Shown here one piece after another: positions 15,876 to 22,955 of a stretch of 29,150 nt of DNA. Within the stretch, counting starts at the first letter, position 1, and the number at the start of each line of letters is the position of its first letter. The DNA is from a virus. The notes beneath the pieces are model-generated. The model had not been told where the DNA came from. It did no database searches and saw nothing but the letters and a program-made list of their open reading frames with translations. The DNA lies in IMG/VR virus record IMGVR_UViG_3300007508_000029, positions 1 through 29,150 of that record; one strand, written 5' to 3'. Position numbers and translations under genes: made by a program.

Positions 15876-17797
15876 TATATTATCTCACAAGCACCAGCAG
15901 TACACGCTAATTCTTTAGTATTCTCAGTCATATCTTCTTTCTCGTAATCCATTAGTAAAGACCAGTCTACTTTGTTTGTTGTTTTCTTTAACCACTCTTT
16001 ATATTCTTTCTTTGTTATTTCCTGGTAAGGCGCTTGTTGATATGAATGATCTGCATAAGGAAGGAACGAAACACCAGAGATAGTATCAAAATTATCCCAC
16101 ACCCATGCTCCAACTTTTAACCATTCAGGTTCTCTAACTGAAATAGTAGCAGAAGGTTTATGTTCGCACCAATGATCTTGATAAACCTTCCATATTTCAA
16201 GATGTTGTAAGGCTGTCAAGTCTTTTCTAACTAAAGAATCTTTTGGAGATTGTATAGGAAAGTAAAAAACTAAGGTATGTTCTGGTTTTGTTATATCATC
16301 TTCGTGATAGACTCCTTGATCTACCATCAACTGTGCAAGTGGATCTTTTTTATCAGCACGAATAGTTCTTATATAGTATTCACTGTGTCGAGTATGAATG
16401 CCTGATGCGCTATCAACTAATTGACTAACAGTACCGCTTGGTTTAACACAAGTAATAGCTACTGATTGTTTGATTCCTAAGTTAGCTGACCAACCTTCGT
16501 TCATTGTAACTGCTGAGTTCTTTAAAGCTTGTAATCTCATAGGTAAGTTTTTATCTATAGACATTTTCTTGTTGTCCATAATGCCTGTAAGAGATACACC
16601 AAGCAGTGCTTCTTCTTCTGTATTGTTCTTCCAAGCCTTTGTCAAGTATCTAAAGTTAGTTAAGGTTGCTTGGAATGTGCCAAGAATAGTAGCTAACTCT
16701 ACTTTATTTTGAAGAGTTCCCCAATTATCATCAGGTCTTACAACAACTTCAGTTAGATTACAGAATTGTTTATTACGCAGAATGATTTCACTACAAGGAT
16801 TACAACCAAAGTCTTTGTATTCTTCTCGTCTTCCATTCCTTGCCGCTTGCTTCTCTGCCGCTTGTCTATTAAATATACCACGTTCTCCGTTTTTAGACTC
16901 ATGTAAAGATGCCCACTCTTTAATAAACGGCCCCATTTCTACTGAGTCTGTATAAGCTACTGAGTTATTTGATAATGCTCTATGTTGACTATGTTCCCAC
17001 CAGGAACCTGACTTAGCATTGCGCATTCTTTCGTCTGAAAGGTTGCTGAGTGAGATTAAAGCGCTACGTCTAACACCACCTACCACAACAACCTCTGCGA
17101 TCTTACACATCAAATCATGGCAATCAATCGATACTAATTTCTTTTGTCCTTTTGCTACGGCATCAAAGAAAATATTAGATGTGAACGTAAACAAATCATC
17201 TAAAGGAGCAGGGCCACTAGCTCTACCACCAAATGTTTTAAGTCTTGCGCCTTGTGGTCGAACATTGCTAACATCTAATTGTGGTATTTGTCCTGCATAA
17301 AGTAAAGACATTAATTCTTTGTAGGCTTTTGCCCATCCAATCTTTGAGTCAGCGACTTTGATGATAGTATCTGTATAGTTTATTTCTTCAGGAAGGTCAG
17401 GAAGTTTATTAATGTATTGTCGTTCAACACTGAAACCAACTCCTGTACCACACATAAGTATATAAAGTGTTTCATCAAAGGCTCTTGGTGTATCAACAGC
17501 AACATAACTACAGTTAAAACCTGCTACATTGTCTCGTTCTAAGGCTTTACCTGCTGACATTAAGGCTCTCATGCTTGGCATTATGTCCAAGTTAAGCACA
17601 GCTTGTTCTAACTGTGGTCTCATGTCTGATATATCTGTATCGTTATTCTTCTTTAAGTGTTCTTGCATGAAGTCAAAGTATCTCGTGACTGTCTCTTGCC
17701 AAGTCTCTCGTCTTCCTAAGTCTTCGTTCCAACGAGCATACCTACTCAGATGTATGAACTCTTGATATTGTGTGGGTAATTTAGTCTCGTTCTTCAT
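15875..17797 (-). CDS. nrdJ: Class II (adenosylcobalamin-dependent) ribonucleotide reductase
   Basis: This enzyme reduces ribonucleoside triphosphates to deoxy forms using B12, supplying dNTPs for phage replication in the cytoplasm. The 640 residues match the monomeric class II type (Lactobacillus leichmannii RTPR). Present are Cys96 in 'GFNCSY' and Cys346 in 'FCNLTE' (redox pair), 'NPCSE' with the thiyl-radical Cys335 and Glu337, the 'PSGTVS' phosphate-binding loop, and a C-terminal shuttle pair Cys632/Cys637. The spacings Cys335-Cys346 and Cys632-Cys637 equal those of RTPR. It is about 100 residues shorter than RTPR. The start ATG lies 17 bases inside the DUF3310 gene, with GGAG nine bases upstream. 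Confidence 0.95.
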   Translation of the reverse strand: MKNETKLPTQYQEFIHLSRYARWNEDLGRRETWQETVTRYFDFMQEHLKKNNDTDISDMRPQLEQAVLNLDIMPSMRALMSAGKALERDNVAGFNCSYVAVDTPRAFDETLYILMCGTGVGFSVERQYINKLPDLPEEINYTDTIIKVADSKIGWAKAYKELMSLLYAGQIPQLDVSNVRPQGARLKTFGGRASGPAPLDDLFTFTSNIFFDAVAKGQKKLVSIDCHDLMCKIAEVVVVGGVRRSALISLSNLSDERMRNAKSGSWWEHSQHRALSNNSVAYTDSVEMGPFIKEWASLHESKNGERGIFNRQAAEKQAARNGRREEYKDFGCNPCSEIILRNKQFCNLTEVVVRPDDNWGTLQNKVELATILGTFQATLTNFRYLTKAWKNNTEEEALLGVSLTGIMDNKKMSIDKNLPMRLQALKNSAVTMNEGWSANLGIKQSVAITCVKPSGTVSQLVDSASGIHTRHSEYYIRTIRADKKDPLAQLMVDQGVYHEDDITKPEHTLVFYFPIQSPKDSLVRKDLTALQHLEIWKVYQDHWCEHKPSATISVREPEWLKVGAWVWDNFDTISGVSFLPYADHSYQQAPYQEITKKEYKEWLKKTTNKVDWSLLMDYEKEDMTENTKELACTAGACEII

Positions 17798-18053
17798 CTT
17801 TTAAAACTCCCATCAATTTTTTCTCGTACCATTCGGCTTTCTCCAAATCCTGTATTCCGTTCTTGTATTTAAATCTCCAGCGATATTTCAAAGAGTTGCC
17901 GCGTAGGTAGCCTACAAATTCTTCGTGTGTAAGCATAGCTTCGATAGCATCTATACATTCTATACCGCCTTTGTTATAATGTGGTGGACTATTAACATAG
18001 TCTTCGTTTAGTTTATCATTAAATTGTTTAAGACTCATATTTTTTCTCTTCAT
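17781..18053 (-). CDS. DUF3310 family protein (T7 gp1.7-like nucleotide kinase domain)
   Basis: This 90-residue protein carries the family signature: 'NSPPHYNKGGIECIDAIEA', then 'GYLRGNSLKYRWR' and 'KNGIQDLEKAEWY'. The same domain occurs in T7 gp1.7, reported to act as a nucleotide kinase, and in many other phages. Sitting immediately upstream of RNR in transcription, it fits a nucleotide-supply role, though I see no Walker motif and the kinase call is by family. AAGGAG lies nine bases before the ATG, and the upstream gene ends at the adjacent base. Confidence 0.8.
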   Translation of the reverse strand: MKRKNMSLKQFNDKLNEDYVNSPPHYNKGGIECIDAIEAMLTHEEFVGYLRGNSLKYRWRFKYKNGIQDLEKAEWYEKKLMGVLKDEERD

Positions 18054-18287
18054 CTAAGATACTCCTTTATATATTAAAACAAAACCAGAAAAAATAAACA
18101 AAAAACTTAAAATTGTTTCAATAATAGAACCTTTTATTGTTGTTGCAAAAAGATTATTTAAGTATCCTAAATAACCTAAAATATATAAATCGTCTTTTAG
18201 TGCTAACGATGCTAAGTCTATAAAAAACAAACCATTAAATATAATAGTAAATCCTAGTGTAAAATATAATAACTTTTTATAATTCAT
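18054..18287 (-). CDS. Small two-TM membrane protein, 77 aa
   Basis: The preferred start is ATG 18287, which overlaps the endonuclease I stop (ATGA) and has GGAGAG six bases upstream. An in-frame ATG at 18299 would add four residues but lies deeper in the upstream gene. The product has an N-terminal membrane helix (about residues 6-28) and a C-terminal one (about 55-75) with a Leu/Tyr/Gly-rich stretch between them. No family recognised. It is embedded in the replication operon; a host-membrane-directed early protein is one possibility. Confidence 0.55.
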   Translation of the reverse strand: MNYKKLLYFTLGFTIIFNGLFFIDLASLALKDDLYILGYLGYLNNLFATTIKGSIIETILSFLFIFSGFVLIYKGVS

Positions 18288-18712
18288 TCTTCTCTCCATT
18301 CTTTAGGTAAACTCTCTGTGCTGTACCACCTAAATCCGTTCTTTGAGGCCCATTCAGCGTGACTTCGTTTAGTTCCATCTCTTCTTCTCTTTGCATTAGG
18401 CATAGGTGCAGAAGGATTAGAGAATAAAAAGACTAACTCACAATCATCTGGTAGTATCTCTTTAATCCATTTGTATTTATTGTATTCAGCATAATCCCAG
18501 AACCTACCTTTAGCTTCTAGGTATATTATCTTATCCTTTATAACTCTAATAAAATCAGGATGATACTTGTGTGGAATACTATACTCTATGATTCCTTTGT
18601 GGTGTTCCCAATTTTTTAGTTCTTCCTGGTGTAGGTCGTACTCCCATTTTGAGTCATATCCTTTGGGTAGTCCTTTTTCAATTGGTCTTTTCTTTCTTGG
18701 TTTTCTTTTCAT
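18284..18712 (-). CDS. Endonuclease I, T7 gp3-type Holliday junction resolvase
   Basis: This 142-residue nuclease cleaves branched DNA and contributes to host DNA breakdown and resolution of replication intermediates. A very basic N-terminus is followed by Glu24 in 'DSKWEYDL', Asp53 in 'YHPDFI', and Glu66 and Lys68 in 'YLEAKG'. These correspond to the catalytic Glu20, Asp55, Glu65 and Lys67 of T7 endonuclease I (149 residues), and the length is near-identical. It starts two bases after the preceding stop, without a strong ribosome site. It belongs to the same operon as the exonuclease and polymerase. Confidence 0.92.
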   Translation of the reverse strand: MKRKPRKKRPIEKGLPKGYDSKWEYDLHQEELKNWEHHKGIIEYSIPHKYHPDFIRVIKDKIIYLEAKGRFWDYAEYNKYKWIKEILPDDCELVFLFSNPSAPMPNAKRRRDGTKRSHAEWASKNGFRWYSTESLPKEWREE

Positions 18713-18714
18713 AA

Positions 18715-18924
18715 TTAATGTATCATGTCTTCATCTTTAGGAGGTTGCATTCCGTTTTCTCTTATTACTATTTCTGCTTTTATAAGCTCTTCTAAACGAG
18801 AAAGCAAAGTAGTTTCTATTTCTTCTAGTTCTGCACCAGAGTAAAGAACACCTCCAATAACAATTATTAGTTCTTCTAAAGGTACTTTATTAATATCTAT
18901 ATCTATAGATTCAGGATTAGCCAT
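18715..18924 (-). CDS. Small acidic hypothetical protein, 69 aa
   Basis: The product is acidic and Leu/Ile/Glu-rich, with a probable helical or coiled-coil stretch (about residues 32-52) and the C-terminal tail 'PPKDEDMIH'. The start overlaps the end of the exonuclease gene by eight bases, and the stop lies two bases before the endonuclease I start, so the three are co-translated. No family recognised; a partner of one of the neighbouring nucleases is possible but unproven. Confidence 0.5.
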   Translation of the reverse strand: MANPESIDIDINKVPLEELIIVIGGVLYSGAELEEIETTLLSRLEELIKAEIVIRENGMQPPKDEDMIH

Positions 18925-19783
18925 AAGTTATCTCTTGAACCCTAGGTTCTTTTGCAACCTTTGTGAAATATACTAACTTGTTTGAGTATTTGAAAACTCT
19001 TAGGCCGTTGCCTTCGTTAGCGTCTTGATGACAAGTGTTCTTATGTCGGCAATAAACACATCCAGTAGGAAGTTTCATGTTACCGCTTTTACCGTCTGCT
19101 ATACTAGTATAACACCGATCTGGAGGACTGTCAAGTTTCAATGCTTTTTTAATACCTCTGATCTTACTTTTTATATTTGGCTTATCTAAATCTTCAGGAC
19201 AATACATAGCAAGCTCTCCGTTTTCTTTATTGATTGCCAGGAAACCTCCCTTTGTTGTTCCTTCACTTTCTTCATAACCTGCGAGTTGAGCTAGATAACC
19301 AAAAGGATCGTCTTCTCGTAGCGTTCCGTTTTTAAACTTTCTAAAAGCAAAACTAGAAGCTGTTTTTATATCAACAACTTCTCCGTCAATAATACAATCC
19401 ATGTGTCCAGTAACACCAGAAACTTTAACTTCTTTTTGTTCGTCTATGATAGTATGTCCTGCTAATTTAATTAAAAGAAACAGGAAAGGTTCGGCCATAT
19501 GACCAAAGAAAAACTTTATGAAGTTAGGAGAAGAAATAGGAGGAACCTCATCGTCTGATCTTATATCGTACCAAAGCTGTCTTAACGGCCTTCCTACATT
19601 ACTCATGCGCAATGTGTGTTGATCAGACCTATCTCTAGGTGTAGACCAAGACCTTAATGCATCCATCATAGCAGTACCAAACTCTTGAATATCTTCTTCA
19701 GGTATGTTTAAAGACTCTCCATCATTTAAAACTGCGACAGTATCGTATATATCTTGTACTAATGTATCTAGTTTCTTTTTCAT
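18917..19783 (-). CDS. PD-(D/E)XK exonuclease with Cas4/AddB-type Cys cluster
   Basis: This 288-residue RecB-family nuclease probably fills the role of T7 gp6 exonuclease (end resection, host DNA degradation, recombination). Core motifs are His95 and Glu98 in 'FFGHMAEPF', Asp129 in 'TGHMDC', Asp138-x-Lys140 in 'VVDIKTA', and the 'YLAQLAGY' helix. The C-terminal half contains Cys224, then Cys242, Cys245 and Cys251 (C-x2-C-x5-C), the arrangement that binds a 4Fe-4S cluster in Cas4 and AddB proteins. The ATG overlaps the GIY-YIG stop (ATGA). Its own ribosome site is poor, so expression may depend on translation of the inserted upstream gene. Confidence 0.88.
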   Translation of the reverse strand: MKKKLDTLVQDIYDTVAVLNDGESLNIPEEDIQEFGTAMMDALRSWSTPRDRSDQHTLRMSNVGRPLRQLWYDIRSDDEVPPISSPNFIKFFFGHMAEPFLFLLIKLAGHTIIDEQKEVKVSGVTGHMDCIIDGEVVDIKTASSFAFRKFKNGTLREDDPFGYLAQLAGYEESEGTTKGGFLAINKENGELAMYCPEDLDKPNIKSKIRGIKKALKLDSPPDRCYTSIADGKSGNMKLPTGCVYCRHKNTCHQDANEGNGLRVFKYSNKLVYFTKVAKEPRVQEITYG

Positions 19784-20622
19784 AATGTTATTGATAATCC
19801 TTCGATAATTTCTTGAGCAGTGTTTCTATCTGTCTTAAACCATTCTCCGTTGTGTTCTTTCACAACCTTTTTAAGTTTATGTATAGTTTTTGTTTCTGCT
19901 GTTCTTCTGTCGTTAAATTTTCTTGCATATAAAAGCTTATAATCCCTGTGTGGACTGCTTGTTTGATAACCATTACATCTGTCTTCTGCATCAATTGCCA
20001 TTCCAACCTTGAGCCAACCATCAAAAGAAGGATTAGCTATTATATAGACATAACCTTCAGGTGTTTTTTCATATCCTTTTAAAGCTGAGAAAGCCGCGCC
20101 TTCAAAAGTTTTGAACCTTCCTGGTTTGTGTAAAGGATGAGACGTAGATACATACTTACCGTTAACATACATTCTTTGTGGGTTAGCTGTGGGGTTAGTT
20201 TTAGCAGACCAAGTATTACTACTATTTCTACAATCTCTACAATAAGACTGTCCTATATTTATTCCATTTTTTATATACTTTTGATATTCTGATAAAGGTT
20301 TATCTGTATTACATTTCTTACAATGTTTAATGTGTTTCATATCATCGTGTTTTATATCCTCCTTAAAAAACCTTGTTAAAAAGTCTTCTATACCATTTGA
20401 TTTATAATAAGTTTCGTTATAAGTTCCGTCAGAATATATACTTCTCCATTGTCCTGTTCCTATATAATAATCATAAGAATATCTTCTTAGATGACCTGTA
20501 CCATCAACTCTAGGTATAATTTTAGTAGTTAATTTTACTATGTTGTCATGTCTTTTATAATCTATTTTTAACTTATTTAAAAGTTTTTCAACGCTTTCAA
20601 CGGTTTCTTTAGTGTGTTTCAT
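19780..20622 (-). CDS. GIY-YIG (T5orf172-type) homing endonuclease with zinc finger
   Basis: This 280-residue protein has an unassigned N-terminal region, a four-Cys zinc finger (Cys101, Cys104, Cys128, Cys131, framed by 'HCKKCNTDKPLSEY') that probably contacts DNA, and a C-terminal nuclease domain from about residue 188. There 'GYVYII' replaces GIY and 'KVG' replaces YIG, followed by Arg215, Glu243 and 'GEWF', as in the T5orf172/MUG113 branch. It interrupts the polymerase-exonuclease order together with an HNH gene, as expected of a selfish homing element. Its initiation region (AGGAG, ten bases, ATG AAA CAC ACT) repeats that at the end of the polymerase gene. Confidence 0.85.
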   Translation of the reverse strand: MKHTKETVESVEKLLNKLKIDYKRHDNIVKLTTKIIPRVDGTGHLRRYSYDYYIGTGQWRSIYSDGTYNETYYKSNGIEDFLTRFFKEDIKHDDMKHIKHCKKCNTDKPLSEYQKYIKNGINIGQSYCRDCRNSSNTWSAKTNPTANPQRMYVNGKYVSTSHPLHKPGRFKTFEGAAFSALKGYEKTPEGYVYIIANPSFDGWLKVGMAIDAEDRCNGYQTSSPHRDYKLLYARKFNDRRTAETKTIHKLKKVVKEHNGEWFKTDRNTAQEIIEGLSITL

Positions 20623-20637
20623 TTTTGATTAGCTCCT
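20611..20637 (-). repeat. Direct repeat copy 2 (duplicated translation start region)
   Basis: On the minus strand this copy reads AGGAG-C-TAAT, six variable bases, then (A)TGAAACACACT, at the start of the GIY-YIG gene. It matches copy 1 at the polymerase end in AGGAG, TAAT and an exact 11-mer, with one base of indel. Confidence 0.6.
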
Positions 20638-20638
20638 T

Positions 20639-21190
20639 TTATTTTATGTTTATATAATTCTCGCTTGAATAAACTTTGTATTGATTGTTTTTTGTAGAGG
20701 CTCGATTAGAAATATTTTTCATGTTTTCAGAAACAGATACCCATTTTAAATTAGATACCGCATAATCGAGTTTATCTTCATTAATATGATCGGTATTGTA
20801 TGTTATATTTGGAAACTCATTTAATACAAAAGCCATCGAAGCCAATCTATGTGCATAAATCCTTTTGCTGGTTAAATCATTATCTAATGTGTAACAAGGA
20901 TAAACAGCCCTACTAAAATTAAGATTTACTATCTTTCCTGTATAGTTATTTTTTATAAATGGAAAGTCTTTTCTGTTAACGTATTGAGGTAATTGATGTT
21001 CACCACCTGTCTTAAATAAAGTATATTTATCTTGAGGTATAGAGTTAATAAACTCTGAAGTTCTATTTAAGTCAATAATTCTCTGTCCTCCCTCACCAAA
21101 AAAAATAGCACATTCTGAAATGTCTTTTTGTTCTTCTTCACTTATAATAATAGGTACTTCAAATAAATCAAGTTGGTCAGTGTGTTTCAC
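20639..21190 (-). CDS. HNH homing endonuclease
   Basis: The chosen start is GTG 21190, inside the end of the polymerase gene, nine bases after AGGAG (21200-21204). An earlier ATG at 21286 would place 36 residues entirely within polymerase coding sequence and is unlikely. The 183-residue product has a leading region of unknown fold, then 'AHRLASMAF' and 'NTDHINEDKLDYAVSNLKW', a typical HNH pattern of free-standing phage homing nucleases. It ends with a short Asn/Lys-rich tail. With the following GIY-YIG gene it forms a tandem of two unrelated nuclease genes between polymerase and exonuclease. Confidence 0.82.
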   Translation of the reverse strand: MKHTDQLDLFEVPIIISEEEQKDISECAIFFGEGGQRIIDLNRTSEFINSIPQDKYTLFKTGGEHQLPQYVNRKDFPFIKNNYTGKIVNLNFSRAVYPCYTLDNDLTSKRIYAHRLASMAFVLNEFPNITYNTDHINEDKLDYAVSNLKWVSVSENMKNISNRASTKNNQYKVYSSENYINIK

Positions 21191-22955
21191 TCCAATTATC
21201 TCCTGCTTTATATTCGGCATCCAAAGGACACTCCATGTTAAAATATTCTCCTGCATCTTTAATAGCTTGGACTGCAAGAGATCCAAAATTCTCTACATCT
21301 TTTTCAACGACTTCTACTTGCCACTCATCGTGAACATTAGCGACAAATTTAAAATCTAACTTTTCTTTTGTTGCCTTATCATTCAACAACATAAGAGCCT
21401 TTTTCATTACAACAGCACCTGCACCTTGTAGCAAACTATTTAAAGATGCATGAGGATGTCGTATGTAAATCTTCCTTCCGTCTAATCCTTTGAGATAACC
21501 CTTTGTCGATGCTTTTGATACTCTCTCTCGAAGTCTTCTAAATGCAGGGTTATTAGCAAAGAAATGTTCTTTAAGTCTTGCTCCATCTTTTGCGTTTCCT
21601 CCAACCACTTGTCCAATTTTTTTATTTCCTGCTCCGTACAAGAGTGCATAGATGAAAGTTTTGCTCTGATCTCTTGATTTAAGTCCTGCAGTTTGTTGAT
21701 TACGTTGGTGGATGTCTCCGTTGATAATTTCATTTGTAAATTCCTCGTCTTTCATATAATGTGCAAGCATTCTTAATTCTAATCCTGAAGCATCAACGCC
21801 TACTAATTTATAACCTTCAGGAACAATCCAACAAGACCTACATTCTTTTCCGTAAGGACTTTTTAAACTAGGTATTTGTTGTGTGTTTGGACTCCTAGCT
21901 GACATCCTGCCAGTTATTGCTCCAGTGCATATGACAAAGCCATGTATTCGATCATCGTCTTCAACGGCCTCTATCCAGGAATCAATAAGAGCTATTCTTT
22001 TTTGAAGTAATAAATAATCAGCGATCAGTTTTACTTCAGGTATATTTTTTATCTTGCTTAATCTTCTTTCGTCAACAATAGGTTGACCAGTAGGTGTAAA
22101 ATCCTGTGGTTTCCATCCAAAGTCTTGTAAGTATTCTCCTATTTGTTTCCTTGAGCCTAAGTTAAAATCTTGTAATTTCTTTCTCATAAACGGTTCTGGT
22201 TTAGATGTAACCCACTCTCCGTTCTCGTCTTGTTCAGGTTCTCTTAAAACTATTTCAGTAAGGACTTTATCGTATTCTTCATCTGTTAATCCTCTTTTGG
22301 ATAATGTTCCATCTTTCTTTATGTACGGATTAACTTCACGCACATTGACAAGTTTGGGTTTGAAAACTTTATGAACCTCATCTTCTGCATTTTGCATTTT
22401 CTCTCGTAGGTCAGCAGATAACATCGTTGCTTGATAAGTGTTGAATAAAAAACCATTTTCTTCTTGTTGTTTTAAAATTTTTGAAACTTCTTGTTCAATC
22501 TTTACACTTTCTTTTGAAAAGCCTTTGGATTCTTCTTTTAATTTTTCATGTACTAAAGTATTTAATTGAACATCACGAACACAATACTCTAACATTTCTT
22601 TGGAGTATTCTTCGTATTCTGTAAAGTCTATTTTGTGGTATTTTAAGCGGTATCCCCACATCCCTAGACTATGACCTCCTTCTCTACTAGGATTGAATAA
22701 CCTAGATAAAACCAGAGTGTCAATAAGTGTTTTGTGAGATAGATCAACACCTAATAATTTATGTATTACTGGAATATCAAAACCTATTATGTTGTGGCCT
22801 ACTAATGTGTCTGCTTTTTGAAGTAACTCAAGACCTGACTCCAGTTGAGGAGGAGCAAATTTATAAATCTGACCAGAGCCAGAATCTTGAGCGACAATAC
22901 ACCACACTTTGGTGGCTTTTAAATCATCTGTTTCTATATCAAAGACTAATTCCAT
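21177..22955 (-). CDS. Family A DNA polymerase, T7 gp5-like
   Basis: This 592-residue replicative polymerase carries a 3'-5' proofreading domain: Asp6 and Glu8 in 'FDIETDD', Asp60 in 'GHNIIGFD', Tyr124 and Asp128 in 'EYCVRD'. The polymerase domain has 'TGR' at 348-350, motif A 'VDASGLELR' (Asp388), motif B from Arg428 through Lys432 to 'LLYG', and motif C 'VHDE' (Asp543). The residue equivalent to E. coli Phe762 is Tyr436, as in T7 (Tyr526). About 60 residues (roughly 203-262) sit where T7 carries its thioredoxin-binding loop, but thioredoxin binding cannot be inferred. It starts ten bases inside the helicase gene, with GGAG upstream. It is shorter than T7 gp5 (704). Confidence 0.96.
   Translation of the reverse strand: MELVFDIETDDLKATKVWCIVAQDSGSGQIYKFAPPQLESGLELLQKADTLVGHNIIGFDIPVIHKLLGVDLSHKTLIDTLVLSRLFNPSREGGHSLGMWGYRLKYHKIDFTEYEEYSKEMLEYCVRDVQLNTLVHEKLKEESKGFSKESVKIEQEVSKILKQQEENGFLFNTYQATMLSADLREKMQNAEDEVHKVFKPKLVNVREVNPYIKKDGTLSKRGLTDEEYDKVLTEIVLREPEQDENGEWVTSKPEPFMRKKLQDFNLGSRKQIGEYLQDFGWKPQDFTPTGQPIVDERRLSKIKNIPEVKLIADYLLLQKRIALIDSWIEAVEDDDRIHGFVICTGAITGRMSARSPNTQQIPSLKSPYGKECRSCWIVPEGYKLVGVDASGLELRMLAHYMKDEEFTNEIINGDIHQRNQQTAGLKSRDQSKTFIYALLYGAGNKKIGQVVGGNAKDGARLKEHFFANNPAFRRLRERVSKASTKGYLKGLDGRKIYIRHPHASLNSLLQGAGAVVMKKALMLLNDKATKEKLDFKFVANVHDEWQVEVVEKDVENFGSLAVQAIKDAGEYFNMECPLDAEYKAGDNWSETH
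21179..21204 (-). repeat. Direct repeat copy 1 (polymerase end / HNH start)
   Basis: On the minus strand this copy reads AGGAG-A-TAAT, then TGGA, then (G)TGAAACACACT. It encodes the C-terminus of DNA polymerase and, in another frame, the ribosome site and first codons (Met-Lys-His-Thr) of the HNH gene. Copy 2 begins the GIY-YIG gene with the same four residues. Confidence 0.6.

Noticed and set aside
21482-21733. An 83-codon same-strand frame inside the polymerase gene
   Set aside because: It covers conserved polymerase motifs in another frame, and its product shows no recognisable motif, unlike the frame inside the methyltransferase.
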